Assembly: GCA_937926175.1 (NCBI GenBank)
Contig: CALANV010000044.1
Coordinates: 1-64,000, forward strand
Reading direction: 5' to 3'
From: an uncultured Rhodospirillales bacterium
GTDB lineage: Bacteria > Pseudomonadota > Alphaproteobacteria > CACIAM-22H2
DNA length: 64,000 bases
Within the stretch, counting starts at the first letter, position 1. Each line of letters opens with the position of its first letter. Under the pieces are notes generated by a model. It saw only the letters and a program-made list of their open reading frames with translations. It was not told the DNA's origin and ran no database searches. Made by a program: the position numbers and the translations under genes. Below, piece by piece: positions 26,981-36,670 of the stretch.

Positions 26981-28864
26981 ATGCAGCTCGATTTGAGCCA
27001 CGGCGGCATCGTCCGCATGGTCGCCGGCGTCGTCGGTGTCGCGATGGCGCTTTATCACATGTGGGTGATCGCCTTCGGCACGCCGGAAGCGATCATCTTT
27101 CGCGGCACGCACCTTCTGTTCGCGATGGTGCTCGTCTTTCTTCTCTATCGCGGACGCGCTGATCAGGCCGGCAAGCCGCCGTCGCTGCTCGATTATGTCC
27201 TGCTCGTGGCCGCGGCGACGCCGATCCTGTACCTCTTCGTCAACTACGACTACGTCGTCAACCGGATCTACTACATCGACGACCTCACGCCGGCCGACAT
27301 GGCGTTCGGCGTGGTCCTGACGGTGATGATCATCGAGGCGACGCGGCGTCTGATCGGGTGGGCGCTGCCGCTTACGGCGATCGTGTTTCTCGCCTACGGG
27401 ATTTTCATCGCGGAACTGGAGCCGATGCGGCTCCTCGATCAGCTGTTCATGACGACCGAAGGAATCTTCGGCATCCCGCTCAGCGTGTCCGCGGCCTACG
27501 TCATGATTTTCGTTCTTTTTGGCAGCTTCATGGAGCGGACGGGAACCGGCCAGCTGTTCATGGATTTTGCGCTGAGCCTGACGGGACACACGGCCGGCGG
27601 GCCGGGTAAGGTGGCGGTCGTTAGCTCGAGCCTGTTCGGCACGATCTCGGGCAGCGCCGTCGCCAACGTGATGGTCGATGGCCCGATCTCGATTCCGTTG
27701 ATGAAGCGCACCGGCTTCCGGCCGCCTTTTGCCGCCGGCGTGGAGGCGGTCGCCTCGACGGGCGGGCAGATCATGCCGCCGATCATGGGCGCGGCAGCCT
27801 TCGTGATGGCGGAATTCCTCGCCGTCAGCTACGCCCAGGTCACGATATGGGCGCTCATCCCGGCGCTGCTGTATTACCTTGCCTGTTTCGGTGCGGTTCA
27901 TTTCGAGGCAAAACGGCATGGCATCGCCGGCGTGCCGCGCAGCGAACTGCCGCAGCTCGGCAACGTGCTTCGCGAACGCGGCCATCTCTTCATCCCGGTT
28001 CTGATCATCCTCTTCATCATGTACTCGGGCTACAGCGCGCCGATGGCGGCCCTTGCGGGAACGCTCGCATGCTTTCCGGTCGCCGCAATGCGCAAGGTCA
28101 CGCGCGAGAGCGTGACGATCCGGAACGTGATCGACGCCATGATCGACGGCTCGCGCAATGCACTGGCCGTGGCGCTCGCCTGCGCGTGCGCCGGCATCAT
28201 CATCGGCGTCGTCGCCTTGTCGGGTGCCGGCATCGTTTTCACGCAGGTCGTCGTCGGCCTCGCGCAGAACAGCCTGCTGCTGGCACTCATCCTGACGATG
28301 ATCGCGGGCATCGTTCTCGGGATGGGAATGCCGACGACGCCGGCCTACATCATCATGACGGCCCTGCTTGTGCCGGCGATCATCAAGCTCGGCGTGGTCG
28401 AACCGGCGGCTCACATGTTCGCCTTCTACTTCGCGATCCTGTCGGCGATAACGCCGCCGGTGGCGCTCGCCGTCTATGCCGCGGCCGGCCTTGCCAAGTC
28501 CGATTTGTGGGCGACCGGCTGGGCGTCGGTGAAGATCGGTGCCGCCGGCTTCATCGTGCCGTTCATGTTCGTGTACGAACCGGCGCTCCTGATGATCGGC
28601 GACTGGGGCACGATCATTTCGTCGGTCGTCACCGCGGGCATCGGTGCGGTTCTGCTCGCTGCCGGTTTGCATGGCTATCTGCTGCGGCCGGCGTTGCTGT
28701 GGGAGCGTGCATGCCTTGTCGGCGCGGCGTTCTGTATGATCAAGCCGGGCTGGGTCACGGACCTGATCGGGGCGGCGCTGCTCGCGGTCGTCGTGATCAG
28801 TCAGTTCGCGGCACGTGATCGCCGTTCGACCGCCGTGTCGGAGCACCGGAAATCGGCGATCTAG
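26981..28864 (+). CDS. TRAP transporter fused permease (DctQ-DctM fusion)
   Basis: This 627-residue inner-membrane protein matches the fused TRAP permeases that work with TAXI binding proteins. About 16-18 hydrophobic segments are visible. The small-subunit part fills roughly the first 150 residues and the large DctM-like part follows, with GGQIMPPIMGAAAFVMAEF and the second scaffold motif GMGMPTTPAYI. It uses an ion gradient rather than ATP. The ATG at 26981 was preferred to a GTG at 26966; both ribosome binding sites are weak. Confidence 0.9.
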   Translation: MQLDLSHGGIVRMVAGVVGVAMALYHMWVIAFGTPEAIIFRGTHLLFAMVLVFLLYRGRADQAGKPPSLLDYVLLVAAATPILYLFVNYDYVVNRIYYIDDLTPADMAFGVVLTVMIIEATRRLIGWALPLTAIVFLAYGIFIAELEPMRLLDQLFMTTEGIFGIPLSVSAAYVMIFVLFGSFMERTGTGQLFMDFALSLTGHTAGGPGKVAVVSSSLFGTISGSAVANVMVDGPISIPLMKRTGFRPPFAAGVEAVASTGGQIMPPIMGAAAFVMAEFLAVSYAQVTIWALIPALLYYLACFGAVHFEAKRHGIAGVPRSELPQLGNVLRERGHLFIPVLIILFIMYSGYSAPMAALAGTLACFPVAAMRKVTRESVTIRNVIDAMIDGSRNALAVALACACAGIIIGVVALSGAGIVFTQVVVGLAQNSLLLALILTMIAGIVLGMGMPTTPAYIIMTALLVPAIIKLGVVEPAAHMFAFYFAILSAITPPVALAVYAAAGLAKSDLWATGWASVKIGAAGFIVPFMFVYEPALLMIGDWGTIISSVVTAGIGAVLLAAGLHGYLLRPALLWERACLVGAAFCMIKPGWVTDLIGAALLAVVVISQFAARDRRSTAVSEHRKSAI

Positions 28865-28927
28865 CCGTTCCGGGATCTGGCCGGCGGGTATCCGGTCGGT
28901 TCGCCCTTATCGGCGAGGTAAGCATGA

Positions 28928-28964
28928 CCGGGCGCCGCCGGATACCGGTGGCGCCCGGCTTTTC
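28928..28964 (+). terminator. Terminator of the dehydratase/TAXI/TRAP operon
   Basis: A 14-bp stem (28928-28941 with 28945-28958, one G-T pair) closes a 3-base loop and is followed by CTTTTC. It lies 64 bases after the permease stop. Confidence 0.75.
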
Positions 28965-29048
28965 ATCCCGGTCCGGCGCATTGCCGCCATGCGTCCATGA
29001 CAAGCCATCGGCACTCGCGCCTGTGGCAATGTCCGGCGCGGAGGATCC

Positions 29049-29975
29049 ATGGACGCATCGGCGCCGGCTGGTACGGGATCGCGACGGGCAGCTTCGCTGC
29101 TCCGGATTGTTCTGGCGTTCGCCGCCATTTACGTGATCTGGGGCACGACGTTTCTCGCCATCCGTTACGCGGTCGAGACTATTCCGCCGTTCCTCATGAT
29201 GGCGACGCGATGCCTGCTCGCCGGTGCGGCCCTGGTGGCGCTCGGCCGACCCTCGGGCGGCGCGGCATTGACGCCGGCGTATTGGCGCAGCGCGGTGATC
29301 GCCGGTGCCCTGTTCTTCGTCGGCTGTCACGGCGTGCTCGCCGACGTGCAGCAGCGTGTTCCCTCGGGCCTCGCCGCCGTTTTCACCGCGACGATCTCGC
29401 TTTGGATCCCCCTGCTGGTCTGGGGCGCGGGCCTGTCGGAGCGTCCGAGTCCGCGCGTCGCCATCGGTCTCGTGGCGGGATTTGCCGGGGTGGCGCTACT
29501 GATCCACGTGGTGCGCGATCCGTTCGCCGGCGGGGTGAGCGGCCTTGATGCGCTGCTGCTGCTGTTCTCCGCCTTTTGCTGGGCGGCGGGGACTGCCGTG
29601 GTGCGGGGAATGTCGCTGCCGCTGTCCCCCATGCTCAGCGCCGGCCTGCAGCTTCTTTGCGGCGGCACGCTGCTGCTGCTCCTGTCGGCCGTCCGGGGCG
29701 AGTTGTGGGTGTTTGACATCGCTGCTGTATCGCTCGCGTCGCTCGCCGGTCTCGGCTACCTGATCGTCTTCGGCACTCTGATTACGTTCAACGCCTATGT
29801 CTGGCTGCTCGGCGTCGTCGCGCCGGCGCGCGTCGCCACCTACGCCTTCGTCAATCCTGTCGTCGCCGTATTCGTCGGGTGGGTGGTCGCGGACGAGACC
29901 CTGACGCCCGCTTCCCTCGTCGCGATCGCGATCATCATCGTCGCGGTCGCCGCGACGGTCACTGCGCGACGCTAG
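29049..29975 (+). CDS. EamA-family (drug/metabolite) transporter
   Basis: This 308-residue inner-membrane protein has ten hydrophobic segments in two EamA repeats, with the typical IYVIWGTTFLAIRYAVETIPP opening. Family members export amino acids or other small metabolites. The ATG follows GGAGG by 5 bases. Its stop codon overlaps that of the convergent oxidoreductase gene (TAG at 29973-29975, minus-strand stop at 29972-29974). The substrate is unknown. Confidence 0.88.
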   Translation: MDASAPAGTGSRRAASLLRIVLAFAAIYVIWGTTFLAIRYAVETIPPFLMMATRCLLAGAALVALGRPSGGAALTPAYWRSAVIAGALFFVGCHGVLADVQQRVPSGLAAVFTATISLWIPLLVWGAGLSERPSPRVAIGLVAGFAGVALLIHVVRDPFAGGVSGLDALLLLFSAFCWAAGTAVVRGMSLPLSPMLSAGLQLLCGGTLLLLLSAVRGELWVFDIAAVSLASLAGLGYLIVFGTLITFNAYVWLLGVVAPARVATYAFVNPVVAVFVGWVVADETLTPASLVAIAIIIVAVAATVTARR

Positions 29976-32062
29976 GCGGGACGTATCCAGATCGCCGTAT
30001 CGTGGAAAACGGCGCCGCCGTTGGGGTAACCCGCCTCGGCGCTGGTGAGCGTATTGATGCCGCGGCCTTCCTCGAAGGCGGCATTGGGCCAGATGCTCTC
30101 GACGACGACCACGCCGCGCTGCACGCCGTCGAAGGCCCGCGCGTGGACGACCACGTCACCGCGATCGTTGCCAAGGCGCACGCGCGCACCGTCCGTGATG
30201 CCGAGCGCCGCGCAATCCTGCGGGTGGATCAGCACCATCGGGCGCTTCTCGCGTGCCTTGGCGCTCGGCGTCTCCGTGAACGTCGTGTTCAGGAACGAAC
30301 GCGCCGGTGCCGTGACGAGCCGGAACGGGCGCTCCGCGTCGGGCGCATCGAACGCCATCTGGTCGGGCAGCGCCGGCATCCTGTCGCCGTTCGGTCCCAG
30401 CGATGCCCAATCCGGTTTGAAACGGAACCGGCCGTCGGGATGTCCGAAACCGGTCAGGAAATGCGCCTTCTCGAAGGGCAGGGCGCAATCGTGCCAATGG
30501 TTGCGGTAGATCGTCTCGGCATCGGGATAACCCGACGACCGGAGCGTCGCGTCGATGATCTCCCATGCTGTCATCTCGAAGCCGGGATGCCGGGCACCGA
30601 GGCGCCGCGCCAGCGCGCACAGGACGTCGTGGTTGGAGCGCGACTCGGCGTAGGGCTCGATCACCTTCTTGGTGACCTGAAGGAACGTATGGCCGCCGGC
30701 CTGATAGATGTCGTCATGCTCGAGGAACGTGGTCGCCGGCAGAACGATGTCCGCCATGGCGGCCGTCTCGGTCATGAACTGCTCGTGCACGCACACGAAC
30801 AGATCGTCGCGCGCGAAGCCCGCGCGGACCTTGAGGTGCTCCGGTGCCACGACCATCGGATTGGTGTTCTGGATGAACAGGGCCGTCACCGGCGGGCCGT
30901 CGCCGAGATCCCGGCGGTCACCGGTGAGAATCGGACCGATGCGCGACTGATCGAGCACGCGCGTCGAAGGATCGAGCGCATCGAGCCCTTCGATCAGCGT
31001 CTTGTCGAGGCCGTAGAGCGTGCTGTTCGAGTAGAGTGCCCCGCCGCCGGGGTACTGCCATGCGCCGGTGACGACGGGAAGGCATGACGCCGCATGCATG
31101 CTGGCCGCGCCGTTACGGGCGCGCGAGAACCCGTATCCCAGACGCAGGTAGCTGCGCTTGGTCTGCCCGTAGAGGCGGGCGAACGCGACGATCTGGTCGA
31201 CCGGAAGTCCAGTGATTGCGGCCGCCCAGGCCGGGTCGCGGGAGGCGACATGCGCCTCGAGCTCGTCCGGCGCATCGGCGTATTTCGCCATGTAGGCGCG
31301 GTCGGCATAGCCTTCCTTGAACAGGACGTGCATCACGGCGCAGGCCAGCGCGGCATCCGTTCCCGGCCGCAGCATCAGATGCATGTCCGCCACTTCCGCG
31401 GTCGGCGTCCGGTACGGGTCGACCACGACGAGCTTCGCGCCGCGCGTCTTGCGGGCGCGGCTGATATGGGTCATGACGTTGACTTGGGTCGATACGGGGT
31501 TGCCACCCCACACCACGATCAGGTCCGATTCCGCCATTTCGCGGGCGTCGACGCCGCGCTTCACGCCCACGCCGGCGATCCAGCCGGCGTCGGCGAGGGC
31601 CACGCAGATCGTGCTGTGCTGGCGCGAATAGCGCATCACGTGGCGCAGACGGTTGATCCCGTCGCGCTGCACCAGCCCCATCGTGCCGGCGTAGAAGTAG
31701 GGCCACACCGTTTCGCTGCCGTAACGTTGTGTGGCACGCGTCAGCCGTTCGGCGACCTCGTCGAGCGCGTCGTCCCAGGATATGGGTTCGAAGGCGGCGC
31801 GGCCGACGCCCTTCTCGCCGACTCGCCGCAACGGCACGGCAAGCCGATCAGGATGATGTACGCGCTCGGCATAGCGGGCGACCTTGGCGCAGATGACGCC
31901 CGCCGTGTACGGATTGGCGGCGGCGCCGTGGATCCGGCCGATCGTGTGCGCGTCACGGCGCTCCACTTCGAGCGCGCATGTACTTGGACAATCGTGCGGG
32001 CAGGCGCTGTGGACGATCTCGCCGCGCTGCGACCGTCCGGCTATGACTCCCGTATCCGGCAT
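29972..32062 (-). CDS. Molybdopterin (bis-MGD) oxidoreductase of the DMSO-reductase superfamily
   Basis: This 696-residue protein has an N-terminal 4Fe-4S motif, ACPHDCPSTCAL followed by GVICAK, then the Mo-cofactor domains and a C-terminal molydopterin-dinucleotide-binding domain (from about residue 580). Relatives include formate dehydrogenase-like and uncharacterised oxidoreductases used in aerobic and anaerobic metabolism. No twin-arginine signal peptide is seen, so it is probably cytoplasmic. No electron-transfer partner is encoded beside it. At the metal-ligand position the sequence reads SRQHSTICVALADAG, and the ligand (Cys, Ser or neither) cannot be fixed without alignment. The reaction is unknown. 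Confidence 0.85.
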   Translation of the reverse strand: MPDTGVIAGRSQRGEIVHSACPHDCPSTCALEVERRDAHTIGRIHGAAANPYTAGVICAKVARYAERVHHPDRLAVPLRRVGEKGVGRAAFEPISWDDALDEVAERLTRATQRYGSETVWPYFYAGTMGLVQRDGINRLRHVMRYSRQHSTICVALADAGWIAGVGVKRGVDAREMAESDLIVVWGGNPVSTQVNVMTHISRARKTRGAKLVVVDPYRTPTAEVADMHLMLRPGTDAALACAVMHVLFKEGYADRAYMAKYADAPDELEAHVASRDPAWAAAITGLPVDQIVAFARLYGQTKRSYLRLGYGFSRARNGAASMHAASCLPVVTGAWQYPGGGALYSNSTLYGLDKTLIEGLDALDPSTRVLDQSRIGPILTGDRRDLGDGPPVTALFIQNTNPMVVAPEHLKVRAGFARDDLFVCVHEQFMTETAAMADIVLPATTFLEHDDIYQAGGHTFLQVTKKVIEPYAESRSNHDVLCALARRLGARHPGFEMTAWEIIDATLRSSGYPDAETIYRNHWHDCALPFEKAHFLTGFGHPDGRFRFKPDWASLGPNGDRMPALPDQMAFDAPDAERPFRLVTAPARSFLNTTFTETPSAKAREKRPMVLIHPQDCAALGITDGARVRLGNDRGDVVVHARAFDGVQRGVVVVESIWPNAAFEEGRGINTLTSAEAGYPNGGAVFHDTAIWIRPA

Positions 32063-32194
32063 GTTCGCTCAAGAGTAACGGCCATTGCCCGATGGGGGCA
32101 AGCCGCCGTCTGCCGGTGCGGTTGCGCTTGGTCTTGCCGGCATCCTGGTGGTTTAAATGTACCAAACTTGCGTACGCAACAGGAGGGGAGCGTG

Positions 32195-33604
32195 ATGGAT
32201 CCCGAGATCACCCGGCTTTCGGCTGTCGAAATCGCGCGCCGCGTCCGCGCCCGCGAACTGTCGGCCGGCGACGTCATTGCGGCCCATCTCGACGTGATCG
32301 CGCGCGAGAATCCGCGCATCAACGCCGTGTGCACGCTTGCCGCCGATCATGCACGCGAAGCGGCGGCCGCCGTCGACCGGCAACTTGCGGAAGGGCGCGA
32401 TCCCGGCCCGCTCGCCGGTGTACCGGTCGGCGTCAAGGATACGCATCCGACGGCCGGCATCCGGACCACCTACGGCTCGACCCTCTATGCCGATCATGTT
32501 CCCGCCGAGGACGCGCTCATCGTGCAACGGCTGAAGGCGGCGGGGGCCATCGTCATCGCCAAGACCAATACCCCGGAATTTGCGGCCGGCGCCAATACCA
32601 TGAACGCGGTGTTCGGCGCCACGCGCAATCCGTGGAATCCGGCGCTTAGCGCTGCCGGCTCGACCGGCGGCGGTGCCGCCGGTCTCGCCGTCGGCATGTT
32701 TGCGCTGGCGACGGGCAGCGATCTCGGCGGCTCGCTGCGGACCCCGGCCGCATTCTGCGGCGTCGTGGGCCTGCGTCCCACGCCGGGTCTCGTGCCGCGC
32801 TGGCCGACGCCGGCGCCGTGGTCGACTCTCGACGTCCATGGGCCGATGGCGCGCAGTGTCGCGGATCTGGCGCTGATGCTGCAGGCGATCGCAGGCCCCA
32901 GTGTCTATTCGCCGATGATCGTGTCGGTAGACGGGCGCGACTTCCTCGCTGCTGCCCGTGCGTCGCTGCCGACGGGCCTGCGCGTTGCCTATTGTCCCGA
33001 CGTGGCCGGCATCGGCGTGGATGCGGAAATCGAGCGGATCTGCCGGACGGCAGCCTTCGACCTCGCCGCCGACGGAGCGCAGGTGGAAGAGATCGCCTTC
33101 GATCTTTCGTTCGCGCGGTCGGCGTTTCAGCAGCTCCGCGGGCAGTACATGGTCGACCGGCATCTCGACAAGCTGGATCGGCTCGACCGGCTCAACCCGA
33201 ATCTTGCCGGCAACATCCGCCTGGGGCTTGCACAGTCGCCGTGCGATATCGCGATGGGCGAGCAGGGGCGGGCCAAGGTGTTCGAACGCTTCCGCGCGCT
33301 CTTTGCGGACTGGGACGTGCTGCTGACGCCGTGTGCCGCGGTGCCGCCTTTCCCGGTGGAGAAAAACTACCCCGAGACGGTAAACGGCAGGCCGATGGCG
33401 ACCTATATCGACTGGGTCGCGCCGACGTTCGTCGTGACGCTCGGGGGAGTACCGGCCCTGTCCGTGCCGTGCGGTCTGACGGCGGACCGTCTGCCGGTCG
33501 GAATCCAGGTCATCGCCCATCCCGGCGGCGAGGAAACGGTGCTGACGGTGGGGGCGGCGATCGAGCGCACCAAGGCGATCGGATTTCCGCCGGCCGCGTC
33601 CTGA
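32195..33604 (+). CDS. Amidase signature family hydrolase
   Basis: This 469-residue protein has the amidase-signature triad: Lys81 (GVKDT), cis-Ser156 (AGSTGGG) and nucleophile Ser180 (LGGSLRTPAAFCG). The 24-residue spacing of the two serines equals that in characterised family members. The family hydrolyses amides, including aryl and short-chain amides; GatA function is unlikely without gatB and gatC. The ATG at 32195 follows AGGAGG (32181-32186). The frame is open about 1100 bases upstream, but that stretch lies antisense to the oxidoreductase gene. It is divergent from that gene across 132 bases. Confidence 0.9.
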   Translation: MDPEITRLSAVEIARRVRARELSAGDVIAAHLDVIARENPRINAVCTLAADHAREAAAAVDRQLAEGRDPGPLAGVPVGVKDTHPTAGIRTTYGSTLYADHVPAEDALIVQRLKAAGAIVIAKTNTPEFAAGANTMNAVFGATRNPWNPALSAAGSTGGGAAGLAVGMFALATGSDLGGSLRTPAAFCGVVGLRPTPGLVPRWPTPAPWSTLDVHGPMARSVADLALMLQAIAGPSVYSPMIVSVDGRDFLAAARASLPTGLRVAYCPDVAGIGVDAEIERICRTAAFDLAADGAQVEEIAFDLSFARSAFQQLRGQYMVDRHLDKLDRLDRLNPNLAGNIRLGLAQSPCDIAMGEQGRAKVFERFRALFADWDVLLTPCAAVPPFPVEKNYPETVNGRPMATYIDWVAPTFVVTLGGVPALSVPCGLTADRLPVGIQVIAHPGGEETVLTVGAAIERTKAIGFPPAAS

Positions 33605-33671
33605 GGCACCGTCGTCTTCCCGCGGCTGTGTCGTCGCCGCCGGCGAGGCACCTGAACCACCGTGAATAAAT

Positions 33672-33679
33672 ATGGTTAA
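33672..33679. promoter_or_regulatory. CtrA-type half site upstream of the DUF2336 gene
   Basis: ATGGTTAA, read on the minus strand as TTAACCAT, matches the CtrA half-site consensus exactly. It lies about 100 bases before the DUF2336 start. Confidence 0.35.
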
Positions 33680-33720
33680 CGGCGGTCGACAACTTTTCGT
33701 TCTAAAGCAAGCTTGGCTTT

Positions 33721-33731
33721 GTTAGGCTAAC
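33721..33731. promoter_or_regulatory. Palindromic site upstream of the DUF2336 gene
   Basis: GTTAG-G-CTAAC is a perfect odd-centred palindrome 50 bases before the DUF2336 start. A further pair, AAAGC/GCTTT, lies just before it at 33704-33720. These may be operator sequences. Confidence 0.3.
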
Positions 33732-33780
33732 ACTCCCTCTTTGGGCGGCGCCCGGGGTGGGCGGGGAACGCTGTTCGACC

Positions 33781-34917
33781 ATGGCGGAAGGGATCAGGGA
33801 GGCGCGGCTGGCGTCCCTGCGCGACTTGGTAAAGCTCGCGCAGGACAAGACGCAGCATAGCCGTCGCGTCATCTTCGAGAACATCAACGACCTGTTCCTC
33901 TCGTCGGAGGGGCGGCTCAGCGATCGCGAGCGTGCGCTCATGATCGACATCATGAGCAAGCTCCTGCACGAGATGGAGATGCAGGTCCGCCGTGCGCTCG
34001 CCGCACGCCTGGCGCAGATGGATACGGCGCCGCGGGAACTCGTCGTCATGCTGGCCAACGACCAGGTCGAGGTCGCCTACCCGATACTGCGAAACAGCCG
34101 GTTGCTGAGCGACCCTGATCTCGTCGAAATCGTCAGGCATCGCAGCCAGGAGCATCTGCTGGTCGTCGCACTGCGCGCGCCGCTTTCGGCCGATGTCACC
34201 GATGCGCTCGTCGACTACGGCAACGAACACGTAATCGAGCAGCTCCTCAAAAATCAGGATGCCGTCCTGTCGCGCCGTGCGCTCGAATATCTGGTGGGAG
34301 AGTCGCAGCGCGTCGACAGCTTTCAGGAGCCGCTCCTGAGCCGGCACGACCTTCCGCCGGACCTCGCCCACCGGATGTTCTGGTGGGTTTCGGCGGCCCT
34401 GCGCAAGGAGATCCTCAGCCGTTTTACGGTCGACTCGATACTGCTCGACGACTGCCTTCAGGAATCGGCGCGCGCCGCCATCGCCGAGGCGACCGGCCGG
34501 CGCGACGATCACGTTCGGCGGTTGATCGACGGTCTGGTCGAAGCCAACGCGCTCGACTACCGCTTTCTCATTCAGGCCCTGCGCGGCAGCAAGGTTTCCC
34601 TCTTCATCGGCGGGCTCAGCTACCTCGCCAGGCTCGACCCCGTGATCGTGCGGCGCGCCGTCTTTGATGCCGGCGGGGAGAGCCTGGCGATCATCGCCCG
34701 CGCCACCGGTGCCGACCGCAACGTCTTCGGTTCGATGTTCCTGCTGTTGCGTCAAACGCAGGGAACGCCGTTGGAGACCCGGTCGCACAAGCTCGAGGAG
34801 GCGTTGCAGTTCTTTGACGCCGTGACGGCGGATCGGGCGCGCGCGGTGCTCCGCTTTTGGCGCGCCGACACTGAATATCACCGTGCCATCGCCGCGATGG
34901 AGGGTGGGGCTGGATGA
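33781..34917 (+). CDS. DUF2336 domain protein
   Basis: This 378-residue protein is helical throughout and matches the DUF2336 family, found almost only in alphaproteobacteria and often beside signalling genes. HEAT-like helical pairs fit repeats such as ELVVMLANDQVEVAYPILRN. No enzyme motif or membrane segment is seen. It overlaps the PAS histidine kinase by ATGA, so the two are made together and may interact. The start at 33781 has only a weak ribosome binding site; an in-frame GTG at 33757 is an alternative. Confidence 0.8.
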   Translation: MAEGIREARLASLRDLVKLAQDKTQHSRRVIFENINDLFLSSEGRLSDRERALMIDIMSKLLHEMEMQVRRALAARLAQMDTAPRELVVMLANDQVEVAYPILRNSRLLSDPDLVEIVRHRSQEHLLVVALRAPLSADVTDALVDYGNEHVIEQLLKNQDAVLSRRALEYLVGESQRVDSFQEPLLSRHDLPPDLAHRMFWWVSAALRKEILSRFTVDSILLDDCLQESARAAIAEATGRRDDHVRRLIDGLVEANALDYRFLIQALRGSKVSLFIGGLSYLARLDPVIVRRAVFDAGGESLAIIARATGADRNVFGSMFLLLRQTQGTPLETRSHKLEEALQFFDAVTADRARAVLRFWRADTEYHRAIAAMEGGAG

Positions 34918-36560
34918 AGAGCGGAGCGGCGGGCGACCTCGTGCCAACGACGAACGGCCCGCTCCAGGAGCCCGCGCAGCTGGTGTCGGGCATGGGCGGA
35001 ACGGTCATCGACGCGCACGTGCAGGCAGCGCTCGCCCGCATCGTCATGAACGAGCTGTCGCCGGTCTTCATCGTCTATCTCGAACGCAATCTGCTCTATG
35101 CGAACAACAGCTATCTCAGCCTGTTCGGGCTGAACGGTGCGAACGGCAAAGAGATCGACGTGCATCTCGCGAGCCTGCGCAAGGAACTTTCCGGCGTGCT
35201 CGAAAGCCTGCGGTCGGAGACGCGGCGCTTGGGGGCGCAGCGCGCCATCCATACGGGATCGGGGCTCGCACATTACCGGATCCAGTATTTTCCGGTTTTC
35301 GACGGGGCGAACCGTCTGGTGGCCTTGGGCGGCGTCTATTACGACATCACCGCGCAGGTGATGGTGACCGAACAGCTGCGGACCACCCAGGAGTCCTTCA
35401 ACGACATACTGCGCGCCGCCTCGGACTGGGTTTGGGAGACCGACGAGGAAGGGCGGGTCACATTCATTTCCGAGCGCATTACCGAGGTGCTGGGCAAGCC
35501 GCCGGCACTGATCATCGGGCGGCGGCTCGTGGATCTCGGCGAGGGGCGGGGCGATGCCGTTGCCGCCATGCTCGAGGCGCGGGCACCGTTCCGCAACTGC
35601 GTGTTCGATCTCGTCGATCGCGACGGCGGCGTCCGCCGCCATGTCCTCAGCGGCGTACCGTTCTTCCACCTCAAGACGGGTCGATTTGTCGGATTTCGTG
35701 GCACCGGTACCGATATCAGCGCCCAGCATGCCGCCGAGCAGGCGACGAACGAATCGCGGCAGAAGCTGGAGGCCGCTCTCGCCGAACTGAATGCCAAGAA
35801 CCTGCATCTCGACCTGGCGCTCGAGCGGGCGCAGGCGGCGATGCGCGCGAAGTCGGAGTTTCTGGCCAATATGAGCCATGAGCTTCGCACGCCGCTGAAC
35901 GCCATCATCGGGTTCGCGGAGGTCATCGCGTCACAACGGTTCGGGCAGAAGCTCGAGCGTTATGCGGAGTATGCCGGCTATATCGTCAAGGCCGGCCACC
36001 ACCTTCTCAGCATCCTCAACGACATTCTCGACGTGTCGCGGCTCGAGGGAGATCTCGTCAGCGTCGATCTGGCGCCGACGCCGCTTGGGGAGATTCTGAG
36101 TGAGGCGGTCTCTCTCGTCGCCATGCGCGCGGACGAGAAGCAGATTCAGATCATGCCGCCGGAATGCCCCCGCGACGTCATGGTCATGGTCGATCGCACG
36201 CGCGCCATACAGATCATGGTCAATTTGCTCGGCAACGCCGTGAAGTTCACGCCGGCGGGCGGGCGCGTCGGAATCGAGCTCGACATCGGCGTCGACGACG
36301 TCCGCGTCACGGTCTGGGACACCGGTCCCGGCATTCCGGAGGACAAGCAGGAGGCGATATTCGCGCCGTTCGTACAGATCCACGACTCGTCCTACTCGCG
36401 GCCGCACGATGGCGTCGGCCTCGGGCTGTCGATCTCGCGTCACCTTGCACGTTTGATGAAGGGCGATCTCGTCGTGGCGAACGCGCCGGCGGGTGGGGCC
36501 CGTTTCACGGTGACGTTTCCGCACGCGCCGAAGAATGCAACGGAACCGGTCGTCCCGTAG
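34914..36560 (+). CDS. Cytoplasmic PAS-domain sensor histidine kinase
   Basis: This 548-residue protein has two PAS-like regions (about residues 45-160 and 162-275), a coiled-coil linker, a HisKA dimerisation domain with phospho-acceptor His322 in SHELRTPLNAIIGFAEV, and a HATPase_c domain with N box NLLGNAVKF, G1 DTGPGIPED and G2 GVGLGLSIS. No transmembrane segment is visible, so it senses a cytoplasmic signal such as redox state, oxygen or a small ligand. No response regulator is adjacent. Family resemblance to DivJ/PleC-type kinases, together with CtrA-like sites around, hints at a cell-cycle or envelope role; this is inference. Confidence 0.88.
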   Translation: MKSGAAGDLVPTTNGPLQEPAQLVSGMGGTVIDAHVQAALARIVMNELSPVFIVYLERNLLYANNSYLSLFGLNGANGKEIDVHLASLRKELSGVLESLRSETRRLGAQRAIHTGSGLAHYRIQYFPVFDGANRLVALGGVYYDITAQVMVTEQLRTTQESFNDILRAASDWVWETDEEGRVTFISERITEVLGKPPALIIGRRLVDLGEGRGDAVAAMLEARAPFRNCVFDLVDRDGGVRRHVLSGVPFFHLKTGRFVGFRGTGTDISAQHAAEQATNESRQKLEAALAELNAKNLHLDLALERAQAAMRAKSEFLANMSHELRTPLNAIIGFAEVIASQRFGQKLERYAEYAGYIVKAGHHLLSILNDILDVSRLEGDLVSVDLAPTPLGEILSEAVSLVAMRADEKQIQIMPPECPRDVMVMVDRTRAIQIMVNLLGNAVKFTPAGGRVGIELDIGVDDVRVTVWDTGPGIPEDKQEAIFAPFVQIHDSSYSRPHDGVGLGLSISRHLARLMKGDLVVANAPAGGARFTVTFPHAPKNATEPVVP

Positions 36561-36616
36561 CTGGCGACGAGCCGGGGATTGCGCGAAATGACGGCAATGC
36601 CGTCGGCCCGAAGCAA

Positions 36617-36670
36617 GAGCGCCCGCCAGGTCTCCCCGGCGGGCGCTCCGGTCCGGCCCCCCACCGGACC
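36617..36670. terminator. Two tandem stem-loops between convergent genes
   Basis: An 11-bp stem (36617-36627 with 36638-36648) is followed by a 7-bp stem (36650-36656 with 36664-36670). They lie between the ends of the histidine kinase and the secretion adaptor gene and probably stop transcription from both sides. Neither has a T-run. Confidence 0.5.

Noticed and set aside
26876..28846. 656-codon minus-strand frame opposite the first TRAP permease
   Set aside because: His/Asp/Arg-rich shadow with no recognisable motif; the plus strand is a clear TRAP permease.
31094..32194. Long upstream extension of the amidase frame
   Set aside because: It is antisense to the oxidoreductase gene, and a strong ribosome binding site marks the true start at 32195.
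32660..32734. Apparent loss of the amidase cis-serine (sequence GSTGG rather than GSSGG)
   Set aside because: The 24-residue spacing to Ser180 shows that Ser156, the first of the pair, is the cis-serine, and it is present.
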